From: Dermabacter hominis NBRC 106157
Lineage (GTDB): Bacteria > Actinomycetota > Actinomycetes > Actinomycetales > Dermabacteraceae
Direction: 5' to 3'
DNA: 64,000 nt
Assembly: GCF_001570785.1 (NCBI RefSeq)
Contig: NZ_BCSI01000003.1
Location: 208,480 to 272,479, forward strand
Part shown: piece by piece, positions 35,489 through 46,583 of the stretch
Layout of the letters: each line of letters opens with the position of its first letter
Position numbering within the stretch: the stretch's first letter is position 1
Position numbers and translations under genes: made by a program
Notes under the pieces: generated by a model
What the model was told of the DNA's origin: nothing
The model's database searches: none
The model's input: only the letters and a program-made list of their open reading frames with translations

Positions 35489-35494
35489 TATGCT
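35489..35494 (+). promoter_or_regulatory. -10 box for leaderless Rv2175c-like gene
   Basis: TATGCT ends six bases before GTG 35501. With 17-base spacers, the -35 position of this promoter (35466-35471) coincides with that of the opposing pknL promoter. Confidence 0.55.
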
Positions 35495-35500
35495 GAAGGC

Positions 35501-35875
35501 GTGAATATCTCAGCTGACGACATCGACCGGCTCGACTCTCTCGTAGAGGCGTGGCTTCCACTGCCCGACGTCGCGGAGATCCTCGGTATCTCGGTGACCA
35601 AGGTGCAGCGCTTGATTGAGGACTTCCACCTCGTCGAGGTGCGCCGCGGAACCCCTAAGGTCCGTTCTGTGCCCGCCGAATTCCTGCGTGACGGGGCGGT
35701 CCTTCCGCACCTGCGAGGCACGATCATGCTTCTCCACGACCAGCATTTCGCCGACCACGAGATCATCGAGTGGCTGTTTACCGACGATGCTTCTCTGCCC
35801 GGCCGGCCTATCGACCATTTGCGAAGCGGGCAGCGTGGCGAGGTGCGCCGGCGCGCCCAGTCGCTCGGCTTTTAG
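35501..35875 (+). CDS. Rv2175c-family winged helix-turn-helix DNA-binding protein
   Basis: A 124-residue protein. WLPLPDVAEILGISVTKVQRL is the helix-turn-helix, and VPAEFLRDGAVLPHLRGTI and DDASLPGRPIDHLRSG are typical of the family. In Mycobacterium tuberculosis the homologue binds DNA and is phosphorylated by PknL; here the two genes face away from each other from a 64-base shared promoter. GTG 35501 was chosen on -10 spacing; an in-frame ATG at 35390 would place the start inside pknL. It probably acts as a regulator switched by the kinase. Confidence 0.88.
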   Translation: MNISADDIDRLDSLVEAWLPLPDVAEILGISVTKVQRLIEDFHLVEVRRGTPKVRSVPAEFLRDGAVLPHLRGTIMLLHDQHFADHEIIEWLFTDDASLPGRPIDHLRSGQRGEVRRRAQSLGF

Positions 35876-35926
35876 CCGTAGTTTTCGGGCACGGTCCGAG
35901 CGTCTTCACTCATCTGGGAACGGGGC

Positions 35927-37009
35927 TCAGCGGTCCGTTCGGGCGAGTTTTCGCACGAGCGAGTCGAGGAGTTCGCACGATTCGTTCGAGGTGAGCGATG
36001 AGAGCTCGTTCGCGATAACTTCGCGCGCGTCGTCCTCGCGTTGACGAATGAGGTTCTCGACGCTCTCGCGGGCCCCCGTGGCCGTCATGATCTCGCGCAC
36101 GCGTTCGATGCTCTCCGTATCTGCGTCAGGGTTTCCGACGGTTGCTGCGAGAACGCGGCGGTCGGTTTCGCCTGCGCGCTCCTGCGCGAGAGCGAGGAGC
36201 ATCGTGCGCTTGCCTTCACGGATGTCTGAGCTTGTGGATTTCCCAAGGGCGGCCTCGTCCCCGAAGACTCCGTCGAGGTCGTCGCGGAGCTGGAAAGCTT
36301 CGCCAGCGGGAAGTGCGTAGGCGCCGAGGGATTCGAGGAGTGCGGGAGAAGCGCCGCAGCGGGTCGCACCGATCATGAGAGGCCTGTGGACCGTGTAGGA
36401 GACGGTCTTCCAGCGCGTCACGAGGGAGGCGGAATCCGTTGCAGATTTCGTGGAGGTGATGGCGCCGGACTGGTTCAAGATGTCGAGGTACTGGCCGGCC
36501 ATCACCTCTGCACACAGCGCGTGGAAATGAGAGCGGTCGTCGGCTCCGGCAAAAGCGTGAGAGGCAAGCTGATGGGCGAGCGCAAGGGCGAGATCACCGA
36601 GGATGACCGCGGTCGCGATACCGAAATCCTCCGCGCTTCCCGCGAGGTTGCGTGCCTCGTGTGCGTGGGTGGCGGCGGCATGTATAGCGGGGCGTCCCCT
36701 GCGGGTCGGCGAGTGATCGAGAACATCGTCGTGGATGAGGGCCGCTGCTTGCACGAGTTCGACGGCCGCGCCGAGCGTCGCCACGTCATTCGCATCTGCG
36801 TCTCCGAGCGAAGGGTTGGCAGCACACGCGCCCGCGTGCACGAACATCGGTCGCAGGCACTTGCCTCCCTCAAGAAAACCCGTGAGGAGCGCGGCAAGAT
36901 CTGCAGCTTCCGGCGCGATTGTCCCCAGGGCGTCGCTCTCGGTTTCGAGGAAGCGCGTGAGGGTTGTGGTGACGCTCTCGCGAACGTCGTCGAAAGGGGG
37001 GTGATGCAC
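35927..37009 (-). CDS. polyprenyl diphosphate synthase
   Basis: A 360-residue trans-isoprenyl diphosphate synthase. The first Asp-rich motif is IHDDVLDHSPTRRGRP and the second is FQLRDDLDGVFGD; LEGGKCLRP holds the Lys/Arg that binds isopentenyl diphosphate. It makes the C15-C40 chain for menaquinone, carotenoids or wall-lipid carriers; chain length is not readable. GTG 37009 was chosen because GAGGAGG lies about seven bases upstream, while a frame from 37192 would collide with the divergent DUF4192 gene. It contains a coding copy of the dispersed element at 36134-36145 (encoding ATVG). The gene resembles idsA2 by position. Confidence 0.92.
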   Translation of the reverse strand: MHHPPFDDVRESVTTTLTRFLETESDALGTIAPEAADLAALLTGFLEGGKCLRPMFVHAGACAANPSLGDADANDVATLGAAVELVQAAALIHDDVLDHSPTRRGRPAIHAAATHAHEARNLAGSAEDFGIATAVILGDLALALAHQLASHAFAGADDRSHFHALCAEVMAGQYLDILNQSGAITSTKSATDSASLVTRWKTVSYTVHRPLMIGATRCGASPALLESLGAYALPAGEAFQLRDDLDGVFGDEAALGKSTSSDIREGKRTMLLALAQERAGETDRRVLAATVGNPDADTESIERVREIMTATGARESVENLIRQREDDAREVIANELSSLTSNESCELLDSLVRKLARTDR

Positions 37010-37171
37010 GCGGATCCTCCTCGGCTCGGTGTGGCGTGCTCTCGCCGTGCTGTTGTGAATTTCCATCGTGCCACAGAGCGACGAACTGCGGTTCGGGCCC
37101 CACAGACGCAGGCCTCCACAAGCGAGGATCTCAGGCGTGCACGCTCGGTCAACAGCGGTAACGCTTGAGGC

Positions 37172-38467
37172 ATGACACATAAAACACAGCATTTTTCATG
37201 CGAGTCACAAGCGCTTGCTCCCACCGTTAATCTGCTTGATGCACGCGATGTTTTTGCGGCAGTCGCCATGCACTTTGACCGCCTTGATATCGATTCCTCA
37301 CTCATCGTTTTTGGATGTGGTGCGAGTCCAAACGGCGAGGCGGGGGTCATGCTCAGCAGGATGCGCATTGACGAGGGCACAGAGCCCGAATGGGCAGCCT
37401 TTGAGGTGTCGCGGCTCGCACTCAACCTCCAGGCGCTCGGCGCAACTCACCTTGCCATCCTCGCTACGGGTTCGCCGGTTCCCGGCGAATGCAAAGAGTG
37501 CCCGGGGGAGAGGGCCGAATGCTTCGATAGAGATCGTCACGACACGCAGACCATCGATCTGCTCGTTGCGCTGTGCGACCTTGTCGCCGAGGCGTGCCTC
37601 ATGCGCGGTCTCACTATCCCCTGTGCCTTACACGCCTATGAAGGGCCGTGGGCGCTCAGTACGACGGCAGATGGCGACTACTGGAAAGTCACGCACCTTG
37701 GTCTGCTCGAAGAAAGTCAGTTCGCTGCGAGCGCGGTCGCAAGCGGCATTCCCTTTCGCGAAAAAGTCGAGAGGGAGGCGATGGACGATGCTTTCCTTGC
37801 CTCCGTTCGCTCGCTGTGCGAGAGCGATACCGAATTTCGCACCTTCACGTGCCTCGAGGGGCCGAGTCGTAGCGCGCTCGAGGAACTGAGTGCTCAGCAC
37901 GCGCGTCAAGAACGAGAGGGCGGGCGCATCGGGGATGGTGACTCCAAGCGCCTTCAGGACGCCGTTCACGTGCTCGCATCGCTAGCGGCATTGGGGCCCG
38001 GGCGTGACCACATCATCGCGCACGTCGTGGAATCTGAACAGGACGCTTTTGCGAGCCCCTCGGTGGCCATCGCTTCAGTGTTCGAGGACCCAGAGTTTCT
38101 TCCGGGGCCGCATCTCATGCCCGGCGGCCAGGGCGATCGTGTGATCGAGGTGTTTAAGGGCCTGTGGCGAAGGTCGAATGCGTGGGATTGTTCGCCTCGC
38201 TACCGCGAGGCTCTCGCCAATCTTGGGGCGATTGCCGCCTTCCTCCTGTGGTTCAGCGGGCGTATGGGGGAGGCCTTCCGCTTGGCGGATGACATCCTCG
38301 CAGCCGGAGACCACTGCGATATGGCTGAACTCGTTCTGGGTCTCGCGCATGCGGGAATATGCCCGCTTTGGCTTGAAAAACGTATGCCTCGACTCATGGA
38401 TAACTGTGGTCAGAGCAAGAGTCCGGGACCGCGTGTACGTGTGACGAACCGGGCCGAAACTCAGTAG
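37172..38467 (+). CDS. DUF4192 family protein
   Basis: 431 residues, cytoplasmic, with no catalytic motif. Family features are the N-terminal VNLLDARDVFAAVAMHF and IDSSLIVFGCG segments, LQALGATHLAILATG, and the C-terminal LLWFSGRMGEAFRLADDI with AELVLGLAHAGICP. DUF4192 proteins are widespread in actinobacteria with unknown role; the C-terminal part looks like tetratricopeptide-type helices. The ATG at 37172 is preceded by TTGAGG very close to the start, a weak site. It lies between the polyprenyl synthase (divergent) and a universal stress protein. Confidence 0.78.
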   Translation: MTHKTQHFSCESQALAPTVNLLDARDVFAAVAMHFDRLDIDSSLIVFGCGASPNGEAGVMLSRMRIDEGTEPEWAAFEVSRLALNLQALGATHLAILATGSPVPGECKECPGERAECFDRDRHDTQTIDLLVALCDLVAEACLMRGLTIPCALHAYEGPWALSTTADGDYWKVTHLGLLEESQFAASAVASGIPFREKVEREAMDDAFLASVRSLCESDTEFRTFTCLEGPSRSALEELSAQHARQEREGGRIGDGDSKRLQDAVHVLASLAALGPGRDHIIAHVVESEQDAFASPSVAIASVFEDPEFLPGPHLMPGGQGDRVIEVFKGLWRRSNAWDCSPRYREALANLGAIAAFLLWFSGRMGEAFRLADDILAAGDHCDMAELVLGLAHAGICPLWLEKRMPRLMDNCGQSKSPGPRVRVTNRAETQ

Positions 38468-38541
38468 ACTTGCTCCGCACGATTATTGAGCTTCCCCCGC
38501 GTGCTCACTACTCGAGCGCGCTGTTTGTAGAAAGGATCGCC

Positions 38542-38967
38542 ATGGTTGTCGTCGCCGCCTATGCCCCGACGTCTCAGGGAGATGCCGCGCTCGAGGCTGC
38601 GATCCGCGACGTGGCCGTCACTGACCGCGAGCTCCTCGTAGCTTCGTTCCCGTACGCGGATCCTTTCGAAGGTGCGTGCTGCGCGAATGCCGAGGAAGTC
38701 CAGGAAGCGATCAACCGCGTGTCTGCACGCATGAGCCACGACGAGCGTGCCTACCTCGAAACTCTCAAAGTGCGCGTGCGTGAGGCGGGAGCTGAAAGCA
38801 GCAAAGACATAGGTGATTTTCTTCTGCGGGTTGCGCGCGAGGAGAACGCAAGCGTCATCGTGATCGGCCTTCGGCACAGCGCCCCCGTAGGCAGACTCAT
38901 GCTCGGCCAAACCGTGAAACGGCTCCTACTCGAGGCGCCGTGCCCCGTTCTCGTGACAAAAGACTAG
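38542..38967 (+). CDS. universal stress protein (UspA family)
   Basis: A 141-residue Usp-fold protein. It begins MVVVAAYAPTSQGDAALEAA and ends VIVIGLRHSAPVGRLMLGQT then EAPCPVLVTKD, giving the ATP-loop pattern G-x2..G-x9-G less strictly than classical members. Such proteins bind ATP or cAMP and help survival in stasis or hypoxia. ATG 38542 follows AAAGGATCGCC. A TAGACT box at 38465-38470, overlapping the DUF4192 stop codon, could drive it separately with a leader of about 65 bases. Confidence 0.85.
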   Translation: MVVVAAYAPTSQGDAALEAAIRDVAVTDRELLVASFPYADPFEGACCANAEEVQEAINRVSARMSHDERAYLETLKVRVREAGAESSKDIGDFLLRVAREENASVIVIGLRHSAPVGRLMLGQTVKRLLLEAPCPVLVTKD

Positions 38968-39000
38968 GTGCGCCTGGAATAGATCCGAATATCGGGCCGT

Positions 39001-39006
39001 TATAAT
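39001..39006 (+). promoter_or_regulatory. consensus -10 box of sigA
   Basis: A perfect TATAAT 88 bases before the sigA GTG. No good -35 hexamer is visible at 16-19 bases, so an activator or leader-based control is possible. Confidence 0.6.
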
Positions 39007-39094
39007 TGTACGGTTCGTGCGCGATTCGCCCGCCGCCACACGGTGCGAGAGCTGAGCCCGCGCACCACCCTCGGATCCCAACTGAAGGAAGCCT

Positions 39095-40630
<1,536 letters not shown>

Positions 40631-40643
40631 GTCGAGTCAAGAG

Positions 40644-40683
40644 AAGAACAGTGGCCGCACCGTGTGGTGCGGCCACTGTTCTT
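40644..40683 (+). terminator. sigA terminator
   Basis: A perfect 18-bp stem (40644-40661 with 40666-40683), GTGT loop, then TTTTC. It is the strongest intrinsic terminator in the window and can also act on the opposing DUF7455 gene. Confidence 0.93.
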
Positions 40684-40720
40684 TTCTAAGAGCTTTTGGG
40701 CTTCCCGCAGTAACTGCGCC

Positions 40721-40921
40721 CTATTCGGCGCTCAAGCGCTCGGTTTCGTCGACAACGCGAGTGGCGATTCCCTCGAGCGCCTCGGCGTTTGCGCGCGCGT
40801 GGTGGGCGCAAAACAGAAGCTCGCCGCCCACCTCAAGTTCGAACTTCACGTAAGCCTGCGCGCCGCAGCGATCGCAGCGATCGTGCGCGGTCAAAGTGCG
40901 TTCTTCAAGCATCGTTTCCAT
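40721..40921 (-). CDS. DUF7455 small zinc-ribbon-like protein
   Basis: 66 residues beginning METMLEERTLTAHDRCDRCG. A CxxC (CDRCG) and a FCAHHARAN segment give a likely Cys2-Cys-His zinc site, and GGELLFC matches the actinobacterial DUF7455 family, whose function is unknown. ATG 40921 was chosen over ATG 40912 because of the GGGGG purine run upstream; the difference is three residues. The family is often found between the sigma factor and type II topoisomerase genes, as here. Confidence 0.8.
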   Translation of the reverse strand: METMLEERTLTAHDRCDRCGAQAYVKFELEVGGELLFCAHHARANAEALEGIATRVVDETERLSAE

Positions 40922-41013
40922 GCCCCCATTCTCGCCTTGACGCGCCCCCGAAGCGAGCAGTAACGATCCCGGTTCGCTCGCAGCGCAATCGCCTGTGGTA
41001 CGCCTAACGCGGG

Positions 41014-41026
41014 GCAACCGTCGGAC
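41014..41026 (-). repeat. copy of the dispersed GCAACCGTCGGAC element
   Basis: An exact 13-bp match followed by C. It sits in the divergent region between DUF7455 and parE, 46-58 bases upstream of the inferred parE transcription start. Confidence 0.78.
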
Positions 41027-41059
41027 CTAAAAATCCACCGAAACAGGCGCGTTCCCGCC

Positions 41060-41065
41060 TAAGAT
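41060..41065 (+). promoter_or_regulatory. -10 box for leaderless parE mRNA
   Basis: TAAGAT ends six bases before GTG 41072. The intervening CGGAGC resembles part of a ribosome-binding site but is too close to the start. Confidence 0.57.
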
Positions 41066-41071
41066 CGGAGC

Positions 41072-43189
41072 GTGGCACGAAAGACAAACTCCCAGACGGC
41101 AGCCTACGATGCAGCGAACCTTCAGGTCCTCGAAGGCCTCGAAGCCGTACGCAAACGCCCAGGTATGTACATCGGCTCGACAGATTCGCGCGGCCTCATG
41201 CACTGCCTGTGGGAGATTCTTGATAACGCGGTTGACGAGGCCCTCGGCGGTTTTGGCGACGAGATCACGATCATCCTCCACCCCGACGGCTCGATCGAAG
41301 TTCAGGACAAAGCGCGAGGCGTCCCGATCGACAAGGAGCCGCGCACGGGGCTCACGGGCGTCGAAGTCGTTTACACCAAGCTGCACGCGGGTGGGAAGTT
41401 CGGCGGCGGTTCATACTCGAATTCGGGCGGCCTCCACGGCGTCGGTGCATCGGTCGTCAACGCGCTGAGTTCTCGCATGGACGTCGAGGTTGACCGAGGC
41501 GGCAAAACCTACGCCATGAGTTTCCAGCGAGGCATCGCGGGCACTTTTGACGATCAGGGCGCGCCCGATCCTGCCTCGCCGTTTACGAAGTTCACAGGCG
41601 CAGGTGAATTGCGCGAGATCGGCAAGGTCAAGCGAGGCGTCACTGGCACGCGCGTGCGCTACTGGGTCGACTCGCAGATCTTTATCAAAGGAGCCCACGT
41701 CGTTCTCGACGAGATTCAGCGTCGTGCCCGCCAAACGGCGTTCCTCGTTCCAGGGCTCACAATCGTTCTTCTCGATAGGCGCGAAGAGCGCACCCCCGAA
41801 CAGAGCGAGCGCACCGTTTTCCACTACGCGGGCGGTATCTCCGAATTCGTCGACTATCTCGCGAAGGACCAGAAAATCACCGACGTGATTCGGCTGACCG
41901 GATCGGGCGACTACACGGAAACCGTGCCGGTTCTCGATAAGAGCGGCCACATGGTCTCCAAGGACGTGAGTCGTACGTGCGAAGTTGATATCGCTTTGCG
42001 GTGGGGCGCGGATTACGACACGACCGTTCGCAGTTTCGTCAACATTGTCGCAACGCCCAAGGGCGGAACCCACGTCACCGGCTTTGAGCAGGCGCTCGTC
42101 AAGGTCGTCCGTAAGGCCGTCGATGCGCAATCGCGCCGCGTGAAATTCAACGCGAAGAAAGAAAAGATCGAAAAGGACGACACCCTCGCGGGCCTCGCCG
42201 CGGTGGTCACCGTCCGTATCGATGAACCACAGTTCGAGGGCCAAACGAAAGAAGTCCTCGGGACCCCCGCCGCGCGTCAGATCGTCGCGAAAGTTGTCGA
42301 GCGTGAACTCGGCGCATTCCTCGCATCGACCAAGAAGGGCGAAAAAGAGCAGGCGGCGCTCGTTGTGGACAAGGTCGTGAGCGAGATGCGGGCGCGCGTG
42401 GCTGCACGCATGCACAAGGAAGTTTCGCGCCGCAAGAACGCGCTCGAATCCTCGACCATGCCCACGAAGCTCGCCGACTGCCGCCACACCGGGATCGACC
42501 GCTCCGAGCTGTTCATCGTCGAGGGCGACTCGGCACTCGGCACCGCGAAAAGCGCACGCGACTCGGAATTTCAGGCGCTCCTGCCGATCCGCGGCAAGAT
42601 CCTCAACGTGCAAAAAGCCTCGATTACGGACATGCTCAAGAACGCCGAATGCGCCAACATCATCCAGGTGATTGGGGCAGGCTCCGGGCGCACATTCGAT
42701 ATTGAGCAGGCGCGCTACGGCAAAATCGTCATGATGACCGATGCTGACGTCGACGGCGCCCACATCCGTACGCTCCTACTCACGCTTTTCCACCGCTACA
42801 TGCGCCCGCTCATCGAGCAAGGCCGTATCTACGCGGCAGTGCCCCCTCTGCACCGCGTCGAAATTATTCACGGCGGTTCGAAAAAGAACGAGTACGTGTA
42901 CACGTACTCCGAGAAGGAACTGCACCAGCTTCTCAAGAAGCTCGAGCGCTCGAAGAAGCGGTACAAGGAGCCTATTCAGCGCTACAAGGGCCTTGGTGAA
43001 ATGGATGCTGACCAGCTCGCGGACACGACCATGGACCCGTCGCAGCGCCTGCTTCGTCGCGTGACGATTCAGGATGCCGAATCGGCTGATCGCGTGTTCG
43101 AGCTCCTCATGGGCTCCGAGGTCGCCCCTCGCAAGCAGTTCATCGTCGAAGGCGCGGAAGAACTCGACGTCGAGAGGATCGACGCCTAG
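41072..43189 (+). CDS. parE: type IIA topoisomerase subunit B (ParE/GyrB-like)
   Basis: A 705-residue ATPase subunit. GHKL motifs: EILDNAVDEALGG (Asn, Glu for ATP/Mg), QDKARGVPID, and SGGLHGVGASVVNALS (ATP lid). The transducer region has TPKGGTHVTGFE. The TOPRIM domain follows with LFIVEGDSALG and MMTDADVDGAHIR, then RYKGLGEMDADQL at the C-terminus. It relaxes or decatenates DNA with the parC product. Assigned as the topoisomerase IV-type pair because actinobacterial gyrBA normally sits near dnaA, while this locus is next to sigA; gyrase cannot be excluded. Three bases separate its stop from the convergent mutarotase gene. Confidence 0.9.
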   Translation: MARKTNSQTAAYDAANLQVLEGLEAVRKRPGMYIGSTDSRGLMHCLWEILDNAVDEALGGFGDEITIILHPDGSIEVQDKARGVPIDKEPRTGLTGVEVVYTKLHAGGKFGGGSYSNSGGLHGVGASVVNALSSRMDVEVDRGGKTYAMSFQRGIAGTFDDQGAPDPASPFTKFTGAGELREIGKVKRGVTGTRVRYWVDSQIFIKGAHVVLDEIQRRARQTAFLVPGLTIVLLDRREERTPEQSERTVFHYAGGISEFVDYLAKDQKITDVIRLTGSGDYTETVPVLDKSGHMVSKDVSRTCEVDIALRWGADYDTTVRSFVNIVATPKGGTHVTGFEQALVKVVRKAVDAQSRRVKFNAKKEKIEKDDTLAGLAAVVTVRIDEPQFEGQTKEVLGTPAARQIVAKVVERELGAFLASTKKGEKEQAALVVDKVVSEMRARVAARMHKEVSRRKNALESSTMPTKLADCRHTGIDRSELFIVEGDSALGTAKSARDSEFQALLPIRGKILNVQKASITDMLKNAECANIIQVIGAGSGRTFDIEQARYGKIVMMTDADVDGAHIRTLLLTLFHRYMRPLIEQGRIYAAVPPLHRVEIIHGGSKKNEYVYTYSEKELHQLLKKLERSKKRYKEPIQRYKGLGEMDADQLADTTMDPSQRLLRRVTIQDAESADRVFELLMGSEVAPRKQFIVEGAEELDVERIDA

Positions 43190-43192
43190 GGC

Positions 43193-44062
43193 TCAGCTGT
43201 GCTCGAGGGTATAGCGCGCCGTGAGAGTGTGCGTCGTTCCTGGGGCGAGATGCACAGTTCCGCCTTCGCTCACCGCAGTTTCGACGCACACGAATCGCGT
43301 CCATTCGCTGTCGGGAATGTCGGCGGTGGCGGCGACGTCCGCCTGCCACGGCGTCCATACGACCGTACGGCTTGCACCATGCTGGTCGATGACGATCCGC
43401 CGCGCGGCGCCCGGGTCGGTCAACACGAGCGGCGGTGCTGCTTCGAAGACCAGGTCGGTGGGGGCGGCGAAGCGGAGGACCGAGGGGCCTAGGCCCGCGG
43501 TGCGAGAGCGGGCAGCATCGGTGTAGGGAACGTTCTCGAGGCCTCCGACGGTTGTCTCGCGCACGTCGCTCACGAGGAAATACGTGTGGAACGCCGCCTC
43601 AAGGTCGAGGGGTGTGCCGCCCGCGGTGACGTCCAAGCTGAGCTCGAGTGTCGCGCCCGCACGGACGTGCATCCTGGCCGCTTCTACCTCGAAGCCGGGA
43701 TAGTCGCGGATCTCAGCGAGGTCGAGGGAGACGTCGATGGTGCCGCCGGGGGTGACCTCAACGCCTGCAAGCTTCCACTGGGCACGCCGGAACCATCCGT
43801 GTTGTGGCTCTTCGGTGCCCGAGTTTCCACGACCGAACCACGGGCCTACGATTGGGACGCCGCCGCGGATGTGATGCCCGGGGGTGAACGCCGCAAGGGG
43901 CGAGAGCCACAGGGTCTCGTCATGACCGTTCGGGATCCAGCTCGTCACGTGGCCGCCGGACAGCGAGAGGTCAAGGGCACATGCGTGAGTGCGAGCGCTC
44001 AGCACGGTGGCGCCATCGCGCTCGCTGAGCGTCACGCCGTCGGGAATATTCAGTGGCGTCAT
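43193..44062 (-). CDS. D-hexose-6-phosphate mutarotase (aldose epimerase-like)
   Basis: 289 residues of the galactose-mutarotase fold, interconverting sugar-phosphate anomers. Markers: LSLSGGHVTSWIPNG, RGGVPIVGPWFGRG, QHGWFRRAQW (His), EAAFHTYFLVSD (His), and the C-terminal WTPWQ with FVCVETA (Glu). ATG 44062 overlaps the parC stop (ATGA), so the gene is translated after parC on the same message, an unusual pairing. It contains a coding match to the dispersed element at 43544-43554. Activity on glucose-6-phosphate is inferred from relatives only. Confidence 0.86.
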   Translation of the reverse strand: MTPLNIPDGVTLSERDGATVLSARTHACALDLSLSGGHVTSWIPNGHDETLWLSPLAAFTPGHHIRGGVPIVGPWFGRGNSGTEEPQHGWFRRAQWKLAGVEVTPGGTIDVSLDLAEIRDYPGFEVEAARMHVRAGATLELSLDVTAGGTPLDLEAAFHTYFLVSDVRETTVGGLENVPYTDAARSRTAGLGPSVLRFAAPTDLVFEAAPPLVLTDPGAARRIVIDQHGASRTVVWTPWQADVAATADIPDSEWTRFVCVETAVSEGGTVHLAPGTTHTLTARYTLEHS

Positions 44063-46521
44063 GACAGAGAGCCCACCGAGGCGATCGGGAGCGTGAGGGG
44101 CGAGCCGGATCCGTCTCGCCTGGCGATCGGCGAAGGAAGGTCGATGGGCGCGCCGGCATCCGAACATGCGAGTGCGGGCGAATTAACGATCCACGCGGAG
44201 ATCAGCACGTCTTCGCCGCGCAGGAAGCGATGGCAGCGAACGCCACCTGTCGCTCGTCCCTTCGCCGGGTATTCCGAGGCGGCGGAAACCTTGAGCGAGC
44301 CTGATTGGACTCCGTCGAGTGCGCTCGAGGAGCCCGCGATGGTCACGACTTCGCCGGGTTTCGTGACATCGAAGGCGCCGAATCCGATAACCGCGTCGCC
44401 TTCGCCGAGCTTGATGCCGGCGACGCCCGAGCCGCTGCGTCCCTGGGGACGCACGCCCGAGGCGGGGAAGTGGAGGAGGTGAGCGTGAGCGGTGATAAAG
44501 GCGAGATCCATGTCGGCATCGTCGCGCATGTCGACGACGCCCACGACACGGTCGTCACCCTTGAGTGTCACGATGTCGAAACCGTCCGACTTCGGGAAGT
44601 CTCTGTTGACGCGCTTGACGACGCCGTTCGCGGTACCGAGCGCGATGCCGCCTTTGTCGGTTTCCCCCTCGGGAAGGTCGAGCCGCACGAGGCCCACGAC
44701 CGTTTCATCTTTCTCGAGCGAGAGGAGGTCGGTCAAGCGTGTGCCGCCCGCGATCGACGAGGAGCCGGCCGCAGGTGCGAGCGCGGGAAGGTCGACGACA
44801 TCGACGTGGAGGAGACGACCGAGGTCGGTGACGGCGCCAATCACGGAGCGTGTCGTTGTGCTCACGCGTGCACGGATGACATCGTGTTGCGAGCGCGTGT
44901 GCGCATCGGCATTCACGGCGTCGACGCGCGGGACCCTCGCAACGAGTCCCGTTCCGGACAGGAGGACATCGCACGGCGCGTCTTCGATCTCGAGGCTCGC
45001 GGGCGTGGCTTTGGCCTTTGCGGCATCGGCCTCGAGGAGGATCGTTCGGCGCGGCGTTCCATGCTCTTCGGCGACGGCCTGAAGCTCTGCGCTCACAACG
45101 CGGTGGAGCGCAGCCTCCTCGGAGAGAATTTCCAGCAGCTCTGCGATCTCGCGTTCGAGTTCGTCGCGTTCTGACTCGAGCTCGAGCCGCGAGAACTTTG
45201 TGAGTCGGCGAAGACGCAGTTCGAGAATGTATTCGGCCTGTGCACTCGAAAGGTCGAAGACGGCCATGAGGCGCTCGCGCGCACTCTCGACCGTGTCCGA
45301 AGAGCGAATGATCTGAATGACCTCGTCGATGTCGACGATCGCAATGAGGAGGCCCTCGACGAGGTGGAGACGATCGCGCCGTTTGCCGAGACGGAACTCT
45401 GTGCGGCGACGCACGACGTCGATGCGGTGATCGAGGAAGACGCGCAAGAGCGATTTGAGGCCGAGCGTGCGGGGTTGCCCGTTCACGAGCGCGACATTGT
45501 TAATGCCGAAGGAATCCTCCATGGGGGTGTGCTTGTACAGCTGCTGGAGGACTGCCTCGGGATTGAAGCCGCTCTTGAGGGTGAGCACGAGCCGCATTCC
45601 GTTCTTGCGGTCGGAGAGGTCCTGATAGTCGCTAATGCCCTGGACCTTCTTGGCCTGCACTGCATCGCGGAGCTTTTCGGCGATTTTCTCCGGACCGATC
45701 TGGTAGGGCAGTTCGGTCACGACGATTGCCTTCTTGCGGCTCGTGACATTCTCGACTTTGGTGGTCGCGCGCATCTTGAAAGTTCCGCGGCCGGTCTCGT
45801 AGGCGTCACGGATACCGTCGAGCCCTACGATGCGGCCACCGCTTGGAAGATCGGGGCCGGGAACGAAGCGCATAAGGTCCTCGAGCGAGGCCTCTGGATT
45901 GTCGAGGAGGTGACGCGCAGCCGCGATGACCTCGACGAGGTTGTGGGGCGCCATGTTGGTGGCCATGCCCACCGCGATGCCCGCGGCGCCGTTGACGAGG
46001 AGGTTCGGGTATTGGGCGGGCAGGACTTCCGGCTGGAGAAGCTGGTTGTCGTAGTTCGGCACCATGGTGACGACGTCCTCGTCGAGCGAGGCCGTCATCA
46101 GGAGCGCGGCCTTAGCCATGCGCGCCTCGGTGTAGCGGGCGGCCGCGGGGCCGTTGTCGAGCGAGCCAAAGTTGCCGTGGCCATCCACGAGGGGCAGGCG
46201 CATGTTGAAGTCTTGCGCGAGCCTCACGAGTGCGTCGTAGATTGCGGAGTCACCGTGCGGGTGGAGCTTACCCATCACATCGCCGACCACACGCTGGCTC
46301 TTCACGTGCCCCTTATCGGGGCGAAGGCCCATGTTGTCCATCGTGTAGAGAATCCTGCGCTGAACAGGCTTGAGGCCGTCGCGGGCGTCGGGGAGCGCGC
46401 GGGAGTAGATCACCGAATACGCGTACTCAAGGAAAGACGTCTCCATCTCGCTCGTGACGTCGATGTCGACGATGTTTTCCTTGATCGGCTCCGGGGCGGG
46501 CGTGGATGTACGTGAGGCCAT
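44059..46521 (-). CDS. parC: type IIA topoisomerase subunit A (ParC/GyrA-like)
   Basis: An 820-residue DNA-cleaving subunit. The catalytic Tyr lies in [10 protein letters not shown]. The quinolone-determining segment reads [17 protein letters not shown], so the Ser and Asp that are mutated in resistant strains are both wild type. The C-terminal beta-pinwheel is present ([17 protein letters not shown]), but the QRRGGRG GyrA-box is not seen, which favours a topoisomerase IV role. ATG 46521 ([12 protein letters not shown]) is preferred; ATG 46530 is three residues longer. It is divergent from the GNAT fusion across 62 bases and coupled to the mutarotase. Confidence 0.9.
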   Translation of the reverse strand: MASRTSTPAPEPIKENIVDIDVTSEMETSFLEYAYSVIYSRALPDARDGLKPVQRRILYTMDNMGLRPDKGHVKSQRVVGDVMGKLHPHGDSAIYDALVRLAQDFNMRLPLVDGHGNFGSLDNGPAAARYTEARMAKAALLMTASLDEDVVTMVPNYDNQLLQPEVLPAQYPNLLVNGAAGIAVGMATNMAPHNLVEVIAAARHLLDNPEASLEDLMRFVPGPDLPSGGRIVGLDGIRDAYETGRGTFKMRATTKVENVTSRKKAIVVTELPYQIGPEKIAEKLRDAVQAKKVQGISDYQDLSDRKNGMRLVLTLKSGFNPEAVLQQLYKHTPMEDSFGINNVALVNGQPRTLGLKSLLRVFLDHRIDVVRRRTEFRLGKRRDRLHLVEGLLIAIVDIDEVIQIIRSSDTVESARERLMAVFDLSSAQAEYILELRLRRLTKFSRLELESERDELEREIAELLEILSEEAALHRVVSAELQAVAEEHGTPRRTILLEADAAKAKATPASLEIEDAPCDVLLSGTGLVARVPRVDAVNADAHTRSQHDVIRARVSTTTRSVIGAVTDLGRLLHVDVVDLPALAPAAGSSSIAGGTRLTDLLSLEKDETVVGLVRLDLPEGETDKGGIALGTANGVVKRVNRDFPKSDGFDIVTLKGDDRVVGVVDMRDDADMDLAFITAHAHLLHFPASGVRPQGRSGSGVAGIKLGEGDAVIGFGAFDVTKPGEVVTIAGSSSALDGVQSGSLKVSAASEYPAKGRATGGVRCHRFLRGEDVLISAWIVNSPALACSDAGAPIDLPSPIARRDGSGSPLTLPIASVGSLS

Positions 46522-46571
46522 GCAAACCATTGTGCCAGCGTCAATCCCACATACGGCGCAGGCGGCAAACG

Positions 46572-46577
46572 TAGAAT
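46572..46577 (+). promoter_or_regulatory. -10 box for leaderless GNAT-fusion mRNA
   Basis: TAGAAT ends six bases before ATG 46584, without a ribosome-binding site. Confidence 0.6.
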
Positions 46578-46583
46578 TGTCAC

